Below, piece by piece: positions 37,568 to 50,016 of a stretch of 64,000 nucleotides of DNA. Source of the stretch: Eunapius fragilis. Lineage: Eukaryota > Porifera > Demospongiae > Spongillida > Spongillidae. Made by a program: the position numbers and the translations under genes. The notes below the pieces were generated by a model. It made no database searches. It was not told the origin of the DNA and worked only from the letters and a program-made list of their open reading frames with translations. Every line of letters begins with the position of its first letter. Within the stretch, counting starts at the first letter, position 1. The stretch spans positions 1,837,156 through 1,901,155 of the forward strand of contig OY811982.1 in NCBI GenBank assembly GCA_963681505.1, in the 5' to 3' direction.

Positions 37568-38110
37568 ATATGGATATTTACTTACGTGAGGCATCTCAGA
37601 CCTGCACTGCAGGCTACACAGGTGGACCAAATGAGGTATGATAAAAATGAAGGATGCAAACCACTCACTCAAACAAATTCATGACACATACACTTTTATA
37701 CATACATAATGTATGCTAACTGTGTTTTGCTCTGTCCTAAGCCACCAGCCACAACGTTAATTCTTGTAATTAAATACAGACCATGGCTGCATGCAATATA
37801 AAAATTAGTACAAGGAAACTTTCTATGGCTTCTTTTTGCAGCAAAAATTGAAGAACACTTGAAATGCCCTACATCACTATTGCTGTATTTCCAATGTCAA
37901 TGTTGGCAGTGTGAGAAACACTCTGTTCTTCATCCTTTACAGGAACCACTCTACTGCTTCCACTCAGACAGTGCGCTGTATGAGCTGCTGAAGTGTACAG
38001 CACAGTATTCCCTGGAAATATGTCGAGCTCTGATTGATGAACAGCGGGCCGAGCAGGCTGAAATATTTCAAGCCGTGATGGGATCGCTAAAAATACGACA
38101 TGTGCAGTGA
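37568..38110 (+). CDS. Plexin copy 1: end of exon 27 and last exon
   Basis: The rest of exon 27 (37568-37635, DMDIYLREASQTCTA) and exon 28 (37943-38110, stop TGA) follow the foldback element. They align codon by codon with 56640-56707 and 57009-57176 of copy 2. The last exon encodes the C-terminal GAP helices (YELLKCTAQYSLEICRAL) and ends KIRHVQ. These exons are intact but cut off from the rest by the insertion and the upstream frameshift. Confidence 0.85.
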
Positions 38111-38670
38111 ATTTTTGCAGATACAATTAATTTGTATATGCTAATAGTTCCTGACAGTATATGCTCACACATAGATTAGTTGGATTACATTATATTTCAG
38201 CAAAGGATAGTTGGAATGAGTGAATGAGTGAATTGTTATTTAACCATAATTTCAGCAAACTGCAGTCACGTTCTCACTCAATACACACAAAATTCCTGTA
38301 ATGGAGCCTACTGTGCATAGGTAAGAGAGGATGCCCAAGGAGTGCCAACATTGGAACTTGAGAGAATACTTATCTAGTTTTTAAGTCAACAGCTGCTCTA
38401 TGTCAACTGCTCTATTCTCTGTGTCAACAGGTCTATGTTCTATGTCCATTTTTTGTAGCGCAACCTACCTTGCACTACTCTTGTCACTGAAGAACCTATG
38501 AGTGCAATTCATACCCTTTAATCATGTGATCCACTGAACAGTCAAATGTGTTACCAGAAAGTGTCATAGGGTCAAACCATATGATGCACTTGATGATTTC
38601 ACCTGGCTCTAGCCAAGGTAGACACATACGACGCCTTCTTCGCACCCCAGGTGTGAAGAGTCCACTTTAG
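38111..38670. repeat. 3' flank shared by both plexin copies
   Basis: It aligns with 57177-57640, for example CCATTTTTTGTAGC, ACCTATGAGTGCAATTCATA and AGTCAAATGTGTTACCAGAAAG. The similarity fades near 38640/57650, which marks the right edge of the duplicated unit. Confidence 0.8.
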
Positions 38671-38919
38671 GCCTGATGGAGACTCAATGCTACTTCTTTC
38701 TACCAATATTGGGCACATTTAGCTGGTCAGCATCACTGATGTGTACTGCTGCTGCCTTTTTAATGCTGGGAGTGTTTCTCTTTTTCCTTCCAAACAACCT
38801 CTTAACAACTGTCCCTTTGTACCCTCTTCCCTCTTCCTCCTCACCATCATTCCTTGGACTAGCCTCCACCTTTTCTCCATGATCATCATCGCCACCCTCG
38901 ATCCGAACATTTAACCTCC

Positions 38920-39740
38920 TTTGATTCCTCAACTGGCACATTTTCCTCCATGCCTTCTAGCTTTCCCTACACTATCTTCTGACTCCTTTCCCGGCTTTTT
39001 ACTAGGGCAGATGCATCTGGTGGAACAAACCACACCAACTGGATGTGATCTTCTTGACTGCCTCTTCTCTGAAGGGCACTGATTCTGCGAAACAGCTTTT
39101 CTGTTGCTTTGCATATTGATACTTTCCTGCTGTAGTTCTTAGGAGACCTTGATGGTTGCAAGGACAGTGTACATGTGTGTGAAGATGTGTCATGATCCTC
39201 CCCATCTTCACTCCATTGAGCTGCTCTTAGATGGTAGCCTCTCTTTGGAACTCTCATTTTCTTCCTGGACTTCATGTTCTTGTGTCACCTTGGTATGAGG
39301 CCAATCCTCCCATTCCTTTCCCTACTCTTACCTTCTTGGCTATTCTCTTCTCCGTTGTGATCATTGTCCTCCATTTGATGCCTATCCACTGGACCATTTT
39401 CGTCCATCCGTATGTCCATGTCGCTATCTTCTAACTCCTTTCTCAACCTTCTCTCTAGGGCAGGTGCATCTGGAAGAACAAACCACGCACTATGACTGTC
39501 AGAAGAACCTAATATTCTTGACAGCCTTATCTCCAAAGGCTCTTGATGCTATAAAATATCTTTTCTGTTAATTTTTTCAAATCTCTTCCTGCAGCTGTAC
39601 TTAGAACTCTCAAGTGATGGCTTCAAGGGCAGTGTATATGGGTCTGAAGAGATGCTATGATCCTCTCATGTACCTTCACTCCCTTGAGCTGTGTTCTTAC
39701 TTCTGAATACTGCAAGATGGATGCCTTCCATCAGTTGACT
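38920..39740 (-). repeat. Diverged tandem duplication with open frames on the - strand
   Basis: Two blocks of about 330-370 bp (38920-39245 and 39370-39740) align with gaps. On the - strand both encode a shared core (WFVPPDASAL and WFVLPDAPAL) followed by acidic and basic stretches. This could be a duplicated exon of an unknown gene or element. More - strand frames lie at 38690-38941 and 39825-40181, with Lys/Arg/Glu-rich composition. I recognise no family. Confidence 0.4.
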
Positions 39741-40529
39741 TCCTAAGTCGCAATTCCTAGTTTGATGGTTCACAGATGTGATGCTCAGAAGCCAGAGTAA
39801 CCTGAACATCAGTGGCAACCAACCCTACATATTTGTGGAGTTATGCCAACTGCTCTGAGTCGTCCCCATCACTGTTATTACTACTGTTAATGATGGATTT
39901 TGGACTAGAGGATGAGAAAGATGAGACACCCATACCACTGCAGCTCCCTGCTGCACTGCTGCTTTGCCCCCTTCTTCGGGAGCATTCTCCCTTGCTCCTT
40001 CCTCTTTTATCAAGGCCTTTCTCTTTGCCTTACCAGTTCCTCTACATCGGTTCCTGGAGTCATGCAGTCTGAAAGACAACAATTTCAAAGGGAAAACAGA
40101 AGCTCTGGCTGGAGCCACGTGTAAAAACTGATGCAGTTCATCACAATTTAGAACATTATGTTTAGGTCCACGTGATGTCACTGGTCTCTAATGTGATGGA
40201 TGATTCAGAGGCAGGGCCACCAAGGTTGCAGAACATGTTTCCTGGACCCTATGTATATGATCATGCAAAAATGAAATAAAATCAGAGCATGACTAATCGA
40301 TTGCCAAATGCTGAAAGCAATTCGGCTAAAGAAACTGGCTGGAGGCAGGTCCTCTAAATGCCTGGGCTTGGAGATTTTGTTCCCCCCCCCCCCCCCCCCC
40401 CCACTCCATAGGCCTTTTCAGAAGTGGAGAGTGATGTTGAGATGGAGATCAAGCTTTATAGGGCCTACAGCCATACCGCTTTTAGCCAAATACTCATGAG
40501 TCTTACACCTCTAGCATCCCCATGCTTAT

Positions 40530-40720
40530 ACATGTAACAGTGTACGAAGTGTGCTGCTCTCCTGACTGAACGCGACTGTTGCTGCTGTCAAGAACTGGTG
40601 CACAGATTGTGCTACAGCATGCCTCAAGCCATCAACTTAAGTAAAGCCCCTAAACACATGTCCACTAATGGAGCACTCGCCACTGCTTACACAAGAATGA
40701 CGCACCAGGGCAAGAGAAAT
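40530..40720 (+). pseudogene. Possible fragment of a Cys-rich, P2X7-type C-terminal domain
   Basis: In one + strand frame the segment reads QCTKC, then TERDCCCCQELVHRLCY. The spacing C-x2-C followed by ExxxCCxE resembles the Cys-rich C-terminal domain of P2X7 receptors, which also occurs in many invertebrate element proteins. The frame is short, begins right after a stop and runs into unrelated sequence. If real it is a remnant. The match is by eye and weak. Confidence 0.2.
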
Positions 40721-41439
40721 CCAGTTCAACACACCAGTCCAGTACATAATACACTGTATGTACTGTGTTGTATGTGCTCGACTGGTATGTTGTATGAGGG
40801 GGGAGGAAAGGGGTGGCGCATTGCCCCTGCACCTTTATTAAAGTGGGAGGGTGGTGGTGAGGAGTACTAACTGGTATACCATCCGCAGAATTTTTAAATT
40901 TAGGTGAGATCCCCCCCACCCCCACACATACACACACACACACACACAAACTCCTAGCTCTGAAGCCTAGGTGAAGCCATATGGGTATATATGAAGCCAT
41001 GTGTGTGAATAGCTCAGCATCCAGTGGCCCAGTCCTTACAATCTATTGATCACTGCCACTATCAAGGCTTCCTTCGGGTAAAAAGAGACATGCAAATCTA
41101 CAGACCCCTAGAAATGGACCATGTAGATACAAAAAAATGCGCGCACACAAGCACACACACAATTTGCTATGACCATATGCAAAGTCTCCCATTTAAGCCA
41201 TGTAGCACCATGGAATGTAGAAATATGTGAGGAGGTGACAAGCAGATAGGCCGGCTAATAGCTGTACTGTATGTAGGACTCAGGAACTAGTAAGACACAC
41301 CCACCCATAATCAGAGCACTTGGTGTCATTTAAAGTAGGTTTCTCGATCACAGTGGCCACAGTGCCACATGCAATCCAGTAGGTACATCATACCCGTCCA
41401 AGTGCATGCAACAGTACATACAACACACCTACATTCTTA

Positions 41440-41690
41440 TGAACACACCAGTCCAGTACGTAAAACACACTTGTCCAGAACATTCTATACACCAGTCCAA
41501 CACACCAGCCCAGTACATGCAACATACAATGTACTAGTCCAGTACATACAACACACCAGTCCAGTACATGCAACACACCAGTCCAGTACATACAACACAC
41601 CAGTCCAGTACATGCAACATACCAGTACAGTACATACAACAACACACCAAACCAGCACACACATCACACCACCAGTCCAGTTTACGCATT
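41440..41690. repeat. Minisatellite of CACACCAGTCCAGTACATRCAA units
   Basis: About ten imperfect copies of a 20-22-bp unit (CCAGTCCAGTACATACAACA and variants). The open frames on both strands here come from the repeat. Confidence 0.85.
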
Positions 41691-42289
41691 CTTAACCCTA
41701 AAGGTTAGCAAATGTTAGTATGGACAAGTGTAAAGAGCTCATAGTGTGTAAAAATAGAAACTACTGTGGCAATAAGTAGTACGTTGGCTGTTTAGCTTGG
41801 AAGATATGTGGGTTTGGAGTCATACATAGAGATACTTGACTCCTGCAGGAGTCATGCATGGAGATACTTGACTCCTACCGGAGACATACATAGAGATACG
41901 TTACTCCTGAAGGTATCTTGATGCCTCCGGTCCCAATCTTTTCCGTTAACCTTTACAAAAGATGCACCACCAGCAAGAGCAACTCGAGAACTGCCTGCTT
42001 CCCCCATTTTTTTTACTGAGGTCACAAATAAAAAGGGATTCAAACATTGTCCCTTAAGCAAGACATCTGTCCTTCGTACGGGACATCAGGTGAATAGGGG
42101 TTAATAAGTAGCCATGATGCGTGCTTGTGTTAGCCAATCTTTATGTCCTCACATACATTTTTAACCACACCCCAAACATGATATCTCTAATTAAGTCTCA
42201 AAAAGCACTGCTTAAGCAGGTGACACAAGGAGTATTCTTTCACACATTAAAACCAACAAGCGCCACATGCACACACAAACACCATTACA

Positions 42290-42333
42290 TACACACACAA
42301 TGAAACATACACACACATACACAAAGAAATACA

Positions 42334-42385
<52 letters not shown>
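42290..42385. repeat. (CA)n microsatellite
   Basis: Uninterrupted CA core at about 42339-42385 with imperfect flanks. A further AAAATACACA repeat continues to 42450. Confidence 0.9.
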
Positions 42386-42387
<2 letters not shown>

Positions 42388-42702
42388 TGCACCAAAATAC
42401 ACATGTACTAGAATGCACCAAAATACACACATACTAAAATACACATGCACTAAGAACAGCCTTAGTCTTACGACATATATGTTCTGGCATCACACAATAC
42501 TTCGTTTTTCACTGTTGAATAATGTGCCATCAGGCTCTCATCTGCATATAGTGCCACCTGTGATTGGCTAAGCAATAAATTGTTAATATGTAATGCTACT
42601 AGTACCATACCGTCACTAAATATGCTTAACTTGTCCTCCTAATCCTGTAGCAAGCTGTTTGGCACCTGTATCAGGACTACAGGAGACAGCCCTCTTCAAA
42701 AG

Positions 42703-43802
42703 TTACGCTGCTTGTCTTTCTTCTCCAGGTGTAAGCGATGGTACACATTCATGTGCATCATATTCTACAGCTTTAACATCCCGACCACAACTTGTACAAT
42801 GAACCAAAACTTCTGATAGCAGCAGAAGTATACATAGCATTTGATGCTGGTCTGATATGAGATGGAACCAGGGGGCCATCATCTTAGCAGAAAGGAAAGT
42901 TCACAGAACCAGAGGCTGCTATCATATCAACTATGCACTTGAGACGTGCATACAAGTGGACTGCATGCAAGTTCCAGTGGCTGTGTGAGAATATTGGAAC
43001 ACAATACACATTTCAGCTCCTTCAAGATTGACATGCTGTTCTTGGCTGCCGTTAGTGGACAAGGCTCATGTAGAACAATTGGAAGAGGGGAAATCTTCCA
43101 CAGATGGGTAATGAGCAAGTTAAGAGTGATGCCTGCTTGCCATCCACTAGGCACTGTCGACCTCCTAACATGTCCATGTGCACACATTTTGAAGTGCTCA
43201 CATACCTGCAAGAACACTGTTATTTCATATACATGATTAAGCAATAGTTCTACCTTGCATTCCTTTTCCTCATGCTTAAGCCACTGAAATGGGATGACAG
43301 CACACTTGTAATGCAACCCCTCTGTGATTGTGCTGATGATTCTCTGCATTGAATGCTTGTACAAATGCAGAAACTTTCTGGCTGTATACAGGCAGCATCA
43401 CCAGAGGTGCAAATGCTAAAGGCAATTTTTAGCTCTGTTGCAATGGTAGCAAGTATTTGGCTTCTCTCTGGTCTTCTTTAGCCTCAGCCCACACACTCTG
43501 CAATGCATAGGCACTTGCTGGATGTGGTACTCCATTCCTATAATCATGTTCATGTACAATGCGTACGCATGGACGTAACTTTTGAAACGTGCATATGAAC
43601 AACGCATTCGGGAAATCGAGTTTGGTTCCTTTTCTTCAATAGTTTTCTCAACCACAGGCGGATTGGGATCCACTACAACTGTAGTATTCAAGAGACTTGC
43701 ATCGTTGATCGCGGACAAGCAGGAGCAGCCATACAGCAAAACATTATTCTGGCTAAGTTGCAAATTGAGCTTCGCCCTACTAGGATCATGATCAGCTGTC
43801 AT
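42703..43802 (-). pseudogene. RAG1 N-terminal-like (N-RAG) fragment, frameshifted
   Basis: Read on the - strand from 43802, the landmarks of the RAG1 N-terminal zinc-binding region appear in order. They are HCRVCGLRLKK, CYHCNRAKNC, WLKHEEKECKV (compare W-x2-H-x3-C in RAG1), a RING start LKCVLCSNILTQPLEL, and a late zinc motif VHCTSCGRDVKAVEYDAHEC, ending at a stop at 42703. Vertebrate RAG1 uses this region as a ubiquitin ligase. Similar N-RAG proteins occur in invertebrate transposable elements. The frame is broken: a stop lies at about 43414, the frame shifts after the RING's LVC, a stop follows near 42885, and the zinc motif is in yet another frame. No RAG1 core (DDE) is seen nearby. Confidence 0.65.
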
Positions 43803-43860
43803 GTGCCTTCATGGTTCCCGCTCATCATACCACAGGCCACAACATCTCTTTGAATCATCC

Positions 43861-43893
43861 GTTGACCTTGCAATTGCTGACAGCAAGGTCAAC
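43861..43893. repeat. Short palindrome
   Basis: GTTGACCTTGC and GCAAGGTCAAC face each other around an 11-bp loop. It could be a hairpin or a paired binding site. Function unknown. Confidence 0.45.
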
Positions 43894-44702
43894 CTCTCGG
43901 CTATGTAAAACTTTTTCATTGATATTTATATTTCCTTTATTTATTTATTGTTTATAACTTGACGAATGCATTATGCAAAATAAAATATTCGTTCCATTTG
44001 AACAAAAACTTTATCGATTATTCATAAAATACGCTATTTGTGGCGATAGACCAAATATGTCAGCGCTTTAGACTTATATATTCATTGTCGCATGCCTTTT
44101 GGTCATTTCTATTATATACTTACCTCATAGATCGGTGCACAGAGTACACTCAGCCGAGTTTCGTAACCACCCTCGTAATAATGTGCCGCGTTGCTCTTTA
44201 TATAAAAACGGCCTGCGCATACGTAATGGTGCGATTTGAAGTGTGCGCATAGAATGAATATGTCGTGTCTAGTGCTCTCAGTTGTTATCATTTATACATT
44301 AGCTGGTTCTTTTGAGTTTTATGGGACGCAACCAGACTCATATTGTCTGGTCCCCAGACTAATGGTATATAGGCCTGGTGGTGTATATGCGGCAAGGATA
44401 GAAGGGGTTGAAATAAAAATCACATTTTATGGTTCAAAATGATACCATGAATACATGGATCCAGACAAAAGAGCTGGTATTGCTTACGAGGACCAGATTT
44501 AAAAATAAATAAAACCATTTATAGTCGCAGCATCACCGATACGCTAATCGCATTATTATGTAATCGCGTTGTGTGTACGTGCATAGATATTATAATATCT
44601 ATGGTACGTGTACGTTGTATAATCGTTAACCAATGCTAATTTGTGCACAACTAATTAATAAAAATCGAATAGTGCAGTGACGTAAATTATGCATGTTCTG
44701 CC
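43894..44702 (+). other. Upstream region of plexin copy 2
   Basis: AT-rich, with a self-complementary block ATAGATATTATAATATCTAT near 44584 and ATGGTACGTGTACG after it. It has no clear similarity to the region before plexin copy 1, so the two copies probably have different promoters. No coding frame is supported. Confidence 0.5.
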
Positions 44703-47700
44703 ATGAAGGGTTGGAACGCTGTATCGTTATGTATTCGGATCGGCCTACTATTTGCAGTATGCGAGGCCCAGTCCCCGCAGTTCAATCAGGCGACGGACCT
44801 AGCCGTCGGCTCCAGCGGGCAGGTGTACGTGAGCGACACCGTCAACGGAAGGAGTGTAGTGTACAGATTAAACAGCAGGCTAGCCCAACAGGAATCGGTG
44901 ACGCTTCCAAGTGGAGTATCCGTTGTAAGGTTAGCCCTGAGCCCGGACGAGAGCAGACTGGTCGTGTGTGTAAGCAACAGGAGCTGTATCTCTTATGATG
45001 TCAACAACCTATCCAATGGTCCTCTAAGCATGTTTCAGAGCGTCTTATCCGACAGCACTAACGTGGCTTTGGTGAGTGCCCCGGTCATTGGAGGAGGAAC
45101 CAGCTTCTACGTAGGCAGTAGCAGCGGTACTGTGATCCTTATTGGTCAGTATGGACTTGACGGGGCAGCTGGGAGTGTGAGCAGGTCATCAGGAAACCTG
45201 TTTGATGTGACTGCAGGCTGGTTCACTCGCAACTGGTTTGGAGGGTTTGTGGCGGGCTCCTATACATACTTTGTGGTACTTGATGTGAGCACATCGCCAA
45301 TATCCAGACCTGGAGTGAGGGTGTTGAGAGTGTGTGACAACAGCAATGAGACATCAGTGGCTGCCATGTATGAAGCAGAGATAAACTGCTTCAGTTCAGC
45401 AGCTGTGGATAGTAGCAGTGCAGTTGTGAGTGTGTCTCTGTTGGAGTCATTCCCCAGTGGTGGAGCCACACTAGTTATTGGACTTGTGACGACTGTTGCT
45501 CCCATTAGTCATGTGTGCACTGTTGGACTGTCTTCAGTGGATAGTGCCATGAACACTGCCTCTTGCTCAGGCACCAGCTTACCATGGAGGGATACTGTCT
45601 CTTCTCCTCAGTCTTGCCCCAACAGATGCAACATTCCATCACCAGGAGCAGTGGAGGCACCATCAATGAATAGGAATGCATTAATATTGATCAGCTCTAA
45701 CACAGTCACCTACACTTCCACCTTGGCATTCAACTATGAGTCCCTTGCATTACTGTTCATAGCCAGTGGATCATCTCTACAAACAGTGAGCATTGGACTA
45801 AGATAATAGGATTGTCATCATTTCCTTCTTCTGCCCCTCCCTCTCTAACAGTACAACATAACCAGTGCATCTGCAACAATTTTCTCCACATGGACAATGC
45901 CTGGTCCTGTGACCAGACTGACATGGACCAGTGGACAGATCTATGTCTATGCCATCACAACCACTTCAGTAGGCCAATGACCATGCAGGGTGCCCATGCG
46001 ACCCCTCCCCCTCTTCCCCCATAGGTGGTCCAAGTTCCCATAGAGCAGTGTTCCAGTTTCACTGACTGTCTGAGCTGTGCAGCTAATGTGAACCCTCTGT
46101 GTGGATGGTGTACTGTGGAGCAGAAGTGTTCTCGTAGGTCACAGTGTCAGAACAGCACAGTGTCAACAAGATGGGTACAGGGTGGCACAAGCCTATGTCT
46201 CTCCAACACCAATGTGACCCCAACCATGTTTGTACTGGAAATGCCAACTAATGTATGTGAGGGGCATATTGTCTTACTGTCATATATTTTATCATGACCC
46301 TCTTTGCACCATTAATTAGATAACTCTTACAATCAATTCTGGACTTCCTCCCTTACTGACTGGAGAGAGCTTTCAATGTTTGTTGGCCACTGATAGTGGA
46401 GTGACCAAAACAGTGCCATGCTCAAAGCTCAACCAGACCACCTTCACATCCAACATCACTGGTGCTATATCACAACTGAATGTCCCAAAGCTAGGTATGT
46501 GGACATTGGGCTGTGTGGACATCATGTGATGTGATGATATCTTAATTTCCAGTGGTGAATGTTGGCTTTGGCAGTTCAAGTCTAAACATTCCATTTGCTA
46601 CTACTAAACTGACTGCATACAGCTGTGCTGCAGCCACAAGGTAGCAGGACCAGGCATTGCAAAATGGGTGGGCATTATATTTGCTCTACAGTTGTAGCAG
46701 CTGTCTCCAGAGTGATGGTGTGTGTGTGTGGTGCAATGTGGAGAAGAGATGTACTGCAGTGACCTCATCTTGTACTAATGTCATCTCTGTGAGTTGAGAT
46801 GTCTCCTCAGTGATATGTCATAACCATTACATCATCAGGTGAACCCAGCTGGTAATCAGATATATTTAGATGTGTGTCCATCTCTACTCAATGGTACCTA
46901 CCTGTTACCTGTGACAGTCAGTAGAGGACTGGTGTTGAATACAAAGAACCTTCCAATGCAGTTACTGGTAATTTAATCTTTGGTTCTCATTACTCTAGGT
47001 TTTCTGTTCATGTGATTCTCAATGTCTCTAGTTCCTAAAGTACTAGAACTCCTTGAGAGATGTATTTTGCGGAGGGTGTGGGAAGTCTGCATTCATGTTA
47101 TCCATTGTGTTGGAGAGGTGTGTATTTGGCAGAGGTTGGCTGCCTTATGTGTTAAGCTTCAGCAGGAATTTTGGGCCCTCATGGTGGCAGTGCAGATTGC
47201 AATTATTTGGGGAGGGGGGGGGGGTGCAGATTGTTTGTATTGGGGGTGGAGGGGTACACGCATTCACGGAGAAGAGCATGGTGAGTTTTTAAAGGTACTG
47301 TAGGAACTGAAAGGTGTCCTCTCTGGTCTATAACCCACGTTGTACGAAAGCCTTACAATCCATGGCTACAGAACAATACATTATCTCCCTCCAGTTTCCC
47401 GGGTATCAGTACCTCTGTGGGCTTCAATCATCAATCTTCTCTCTCCTCCTACCTACCAGCTACATCAGTAATACCTCCATTAGGTGTATGTATACTGCAG
47501 CTCAGGTGAGGAGTGGGGTGATGTCATCTCCTCTATCAAGATGGCTACCCTCTCTCCCCAGATCTCCCTTCCTGTTGGAACCTCTGCTATGGTAGCTAAT
47601 ATCAGTCTTATTTGGACCAACAGTGGTACAGTTATGTACCCAATTGATCCCCTTGGAGTCATCCAAGGTGAGAACATGGGTATTCATAGGAAGGGGCTGA

Positions 47701-49974
47701 GGACTGGGGGACTAGTCCCCCTCCCACGTCTATTAATATTCAGTACGAATAATTCAATAAGTTCTTATGCTGATGTGAGTGCCTAATGTAAAGCAAGCAA
47801 TGAAGTATAATTACAAAGTTCTTCAGGAGGAATGGAGGCAGGTACTTATTCATTTGGGTGGGCCCAATAATACGTATTATGTACATCATACAGTTTATTA
47901 AAACTGCAAGAAACAATAGCCACAAATGAAACCAGTCACATGCACCTCCCATTTGCCACACCTACTTATTAAGAGTTACTTCAGTCCCCCTGCTTTTTGA
48001 ACCATTGCTACGCCACTAGTGTTTAGACCTGACCTTAACTTTCCACCCTCATCTTCAGTGATACTCTATAACTGTTCTGAATTCTCTGCTTCTGTGTGTA
48101 CCTCCTGCCTGGCTGTCAACATTGGTACTGGGTATGACTGTGGATGGTGTAATGGTATCAGCTGTGTTGCACCAGAAACCTGCTCTTCAACATTTGCCAA
48201 CACATCAAACCAATGTCCCTCTCCTGTGTTGAGCTATGTCTCTCCAACCTCTGGTCCATTTGGAGGAGGGACAAGACTGACCATCACAGGCACTAATCTT
48301 GGAGTGACAGTTGGGGACATTGTTAGTGTGACTGTGGGAGGAGTGTCCTGTATGGTACAGTCAGATGGGTACATACCAGGGACACAGGTTGAGTGTGTCA
48401 CTGGTGCATACACCTCTGGAGGAATAAAACAGAGTGTCACATTCAGTGTACTCATAAATAGATCTGATACCATGGCAACAGCACAATCCAACCTCCAGTA
48501 CACATATGTGAGGCCATTCATCTCTTCAGTATTTCCAAAGTCAGGACCAATGTCAGGAGGTACTAATGTTGTGATGGGAGGAATGTTCCTGAATGTTGGT
48601 AATGGAGTGAAAGGAGTACTACTGAATGGAGCTGTGTGTGTCATATTGTGAGTTGAAGGTTTCCATCCACCATGATGTGTCCATGACCACTGTTGTACAC
48701 CTCCACAGACAGTCATCACTCACACAGGTCACATGCACATCATCTGCACAGAATGTGACAGGTGTTGGTTTGGTGACAGTCTACGTTGACAGTGAAGTGA
48801 CCACCAACACTGGAGTCACCTTTGAGTACACAAACAACCCTAATTACACTTCAGTGTCTCCTGTTAGGACCATACCTGCGTAAGTCCTAATTAGATGAAC
48901 ATCATGGTTATATCATTGCTTGATGTTCAGTGGAGGTATCATTCTGACCTTCACTGGAGCATACCTCAATGTTACCCAGAAGGCTACCTTCCAGTTGATA
49001 ACAAATGGAATGATGAAGGTATGATGCTATGAAACACCATGGCTAACAAGCACAACCTTATGTTATGCTTCTCCACCATCCTCTTCCTCCATCTCAGGAA
49101 TCCCAATGTAACCAGACATTCACCACTCTCAAATGTTGTGCCCCACCCCTGGGTTCAGATCTCAGTGGACCAGGTGTGTACCTGTTCCCTGGTATCAACT
49201 ACACCATTATGATGGATGGAGCTCCTGGACTAGTTGGAGACCCTCTGAAGATTGGAGTGGTCCCAAATCCTGTCTTCACATCAATCAATAAAGATGACCT
49301 CACCCAGACGATTGGTTCTGTTAAGATCATCAGAATCAATGTAAGAGACATGGTAGCCATAACAGTGAATGTATGTGATAGTCATGTGATCCCCTCTGTC
49401 AGGGTATGAACATCATGATTGTTGATGTCCTCTCTGAGATCATGGTGACAGTAGGAGGAGAGAGATGTGCAATTGACCTGGGAACTACTACTGATACCGT
49501 GAGGGACCCCATCTTTCCTAGTGTCCAGACCCATGCCACTCTATTATGTTCCACAGGTCCTATCCTGTCAGCCTCTACAAAATATATCTGTATTGTCCAC
49601 TGGTTCATCTAGGAAACAGGTAACACCCTCTAATGCTAATGGCATGCACGGTGTGACCTTTGAACCAAACACCCTATTGTATGAGTGCATGTTTTCTTCA
49701 GGTAGTGGTATCAGTGGGCAGATTCCTGTACTATACACCCGGCAGTGTCACGTTGGTGGCTGTGTCACCACTCCCAGTAGCTGGGGTGGTAGGAGGTGTG
49801 GCAGGGGGTGGAGTCAGCCTCATCTTTCTCCTGGCAATGCTGGCATTGGTTGTGGCCATCATACTGGTGGTCCACAGAAGGGATTCTTTGAAGAAGAGTT
49901 GTCAGGTGGATGCTCTGATGATGCAGATGGAGACACTAGAGACCAACATGGCTGAGGAGTGCAAGAGAGGTAGT

Positions 49975-50016
<42 letters not shown>

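Larger units (their letters stand above)
2917..38110 (+). pseudogene. Plexin, tandem copy 1, damaged
   Basis: Plexins are semaphorin receptors whose cytoplasmic part is a split GTPase-activating domain for Ras/Rap. Copy 1 has the same 28 exons as copy 2, and every intron has GT/AG ends. The start at 2917 (or Met at 2935) gives a hydrophobic signal peptide. Two lesions separate it from copy 2. The first is a 1-nt deletion near 29388-29396 in exon 25, which leads to a stop at 29702-29704 early in exon 26. The second is a 6288-bp element inserted in exon 27 (31272-37559). Without them the product would be about 1842 aa. Intron 16 is swollen to 17.4 kb by a large transposon. A truncated receptor that keeps the ectodomain, membrane helix, first GAP half and RhoGTPase-binding domain could still be made. 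I infer pseudogenisation; a polymorphic insertion or an assembly error at the 1-nt site is possible. Confidence 0.85.

Noticed and set aside
41388-41695. Overlapping open frames on both strands
   Set aside because: Both come from the 20-22-bp minisatellite.
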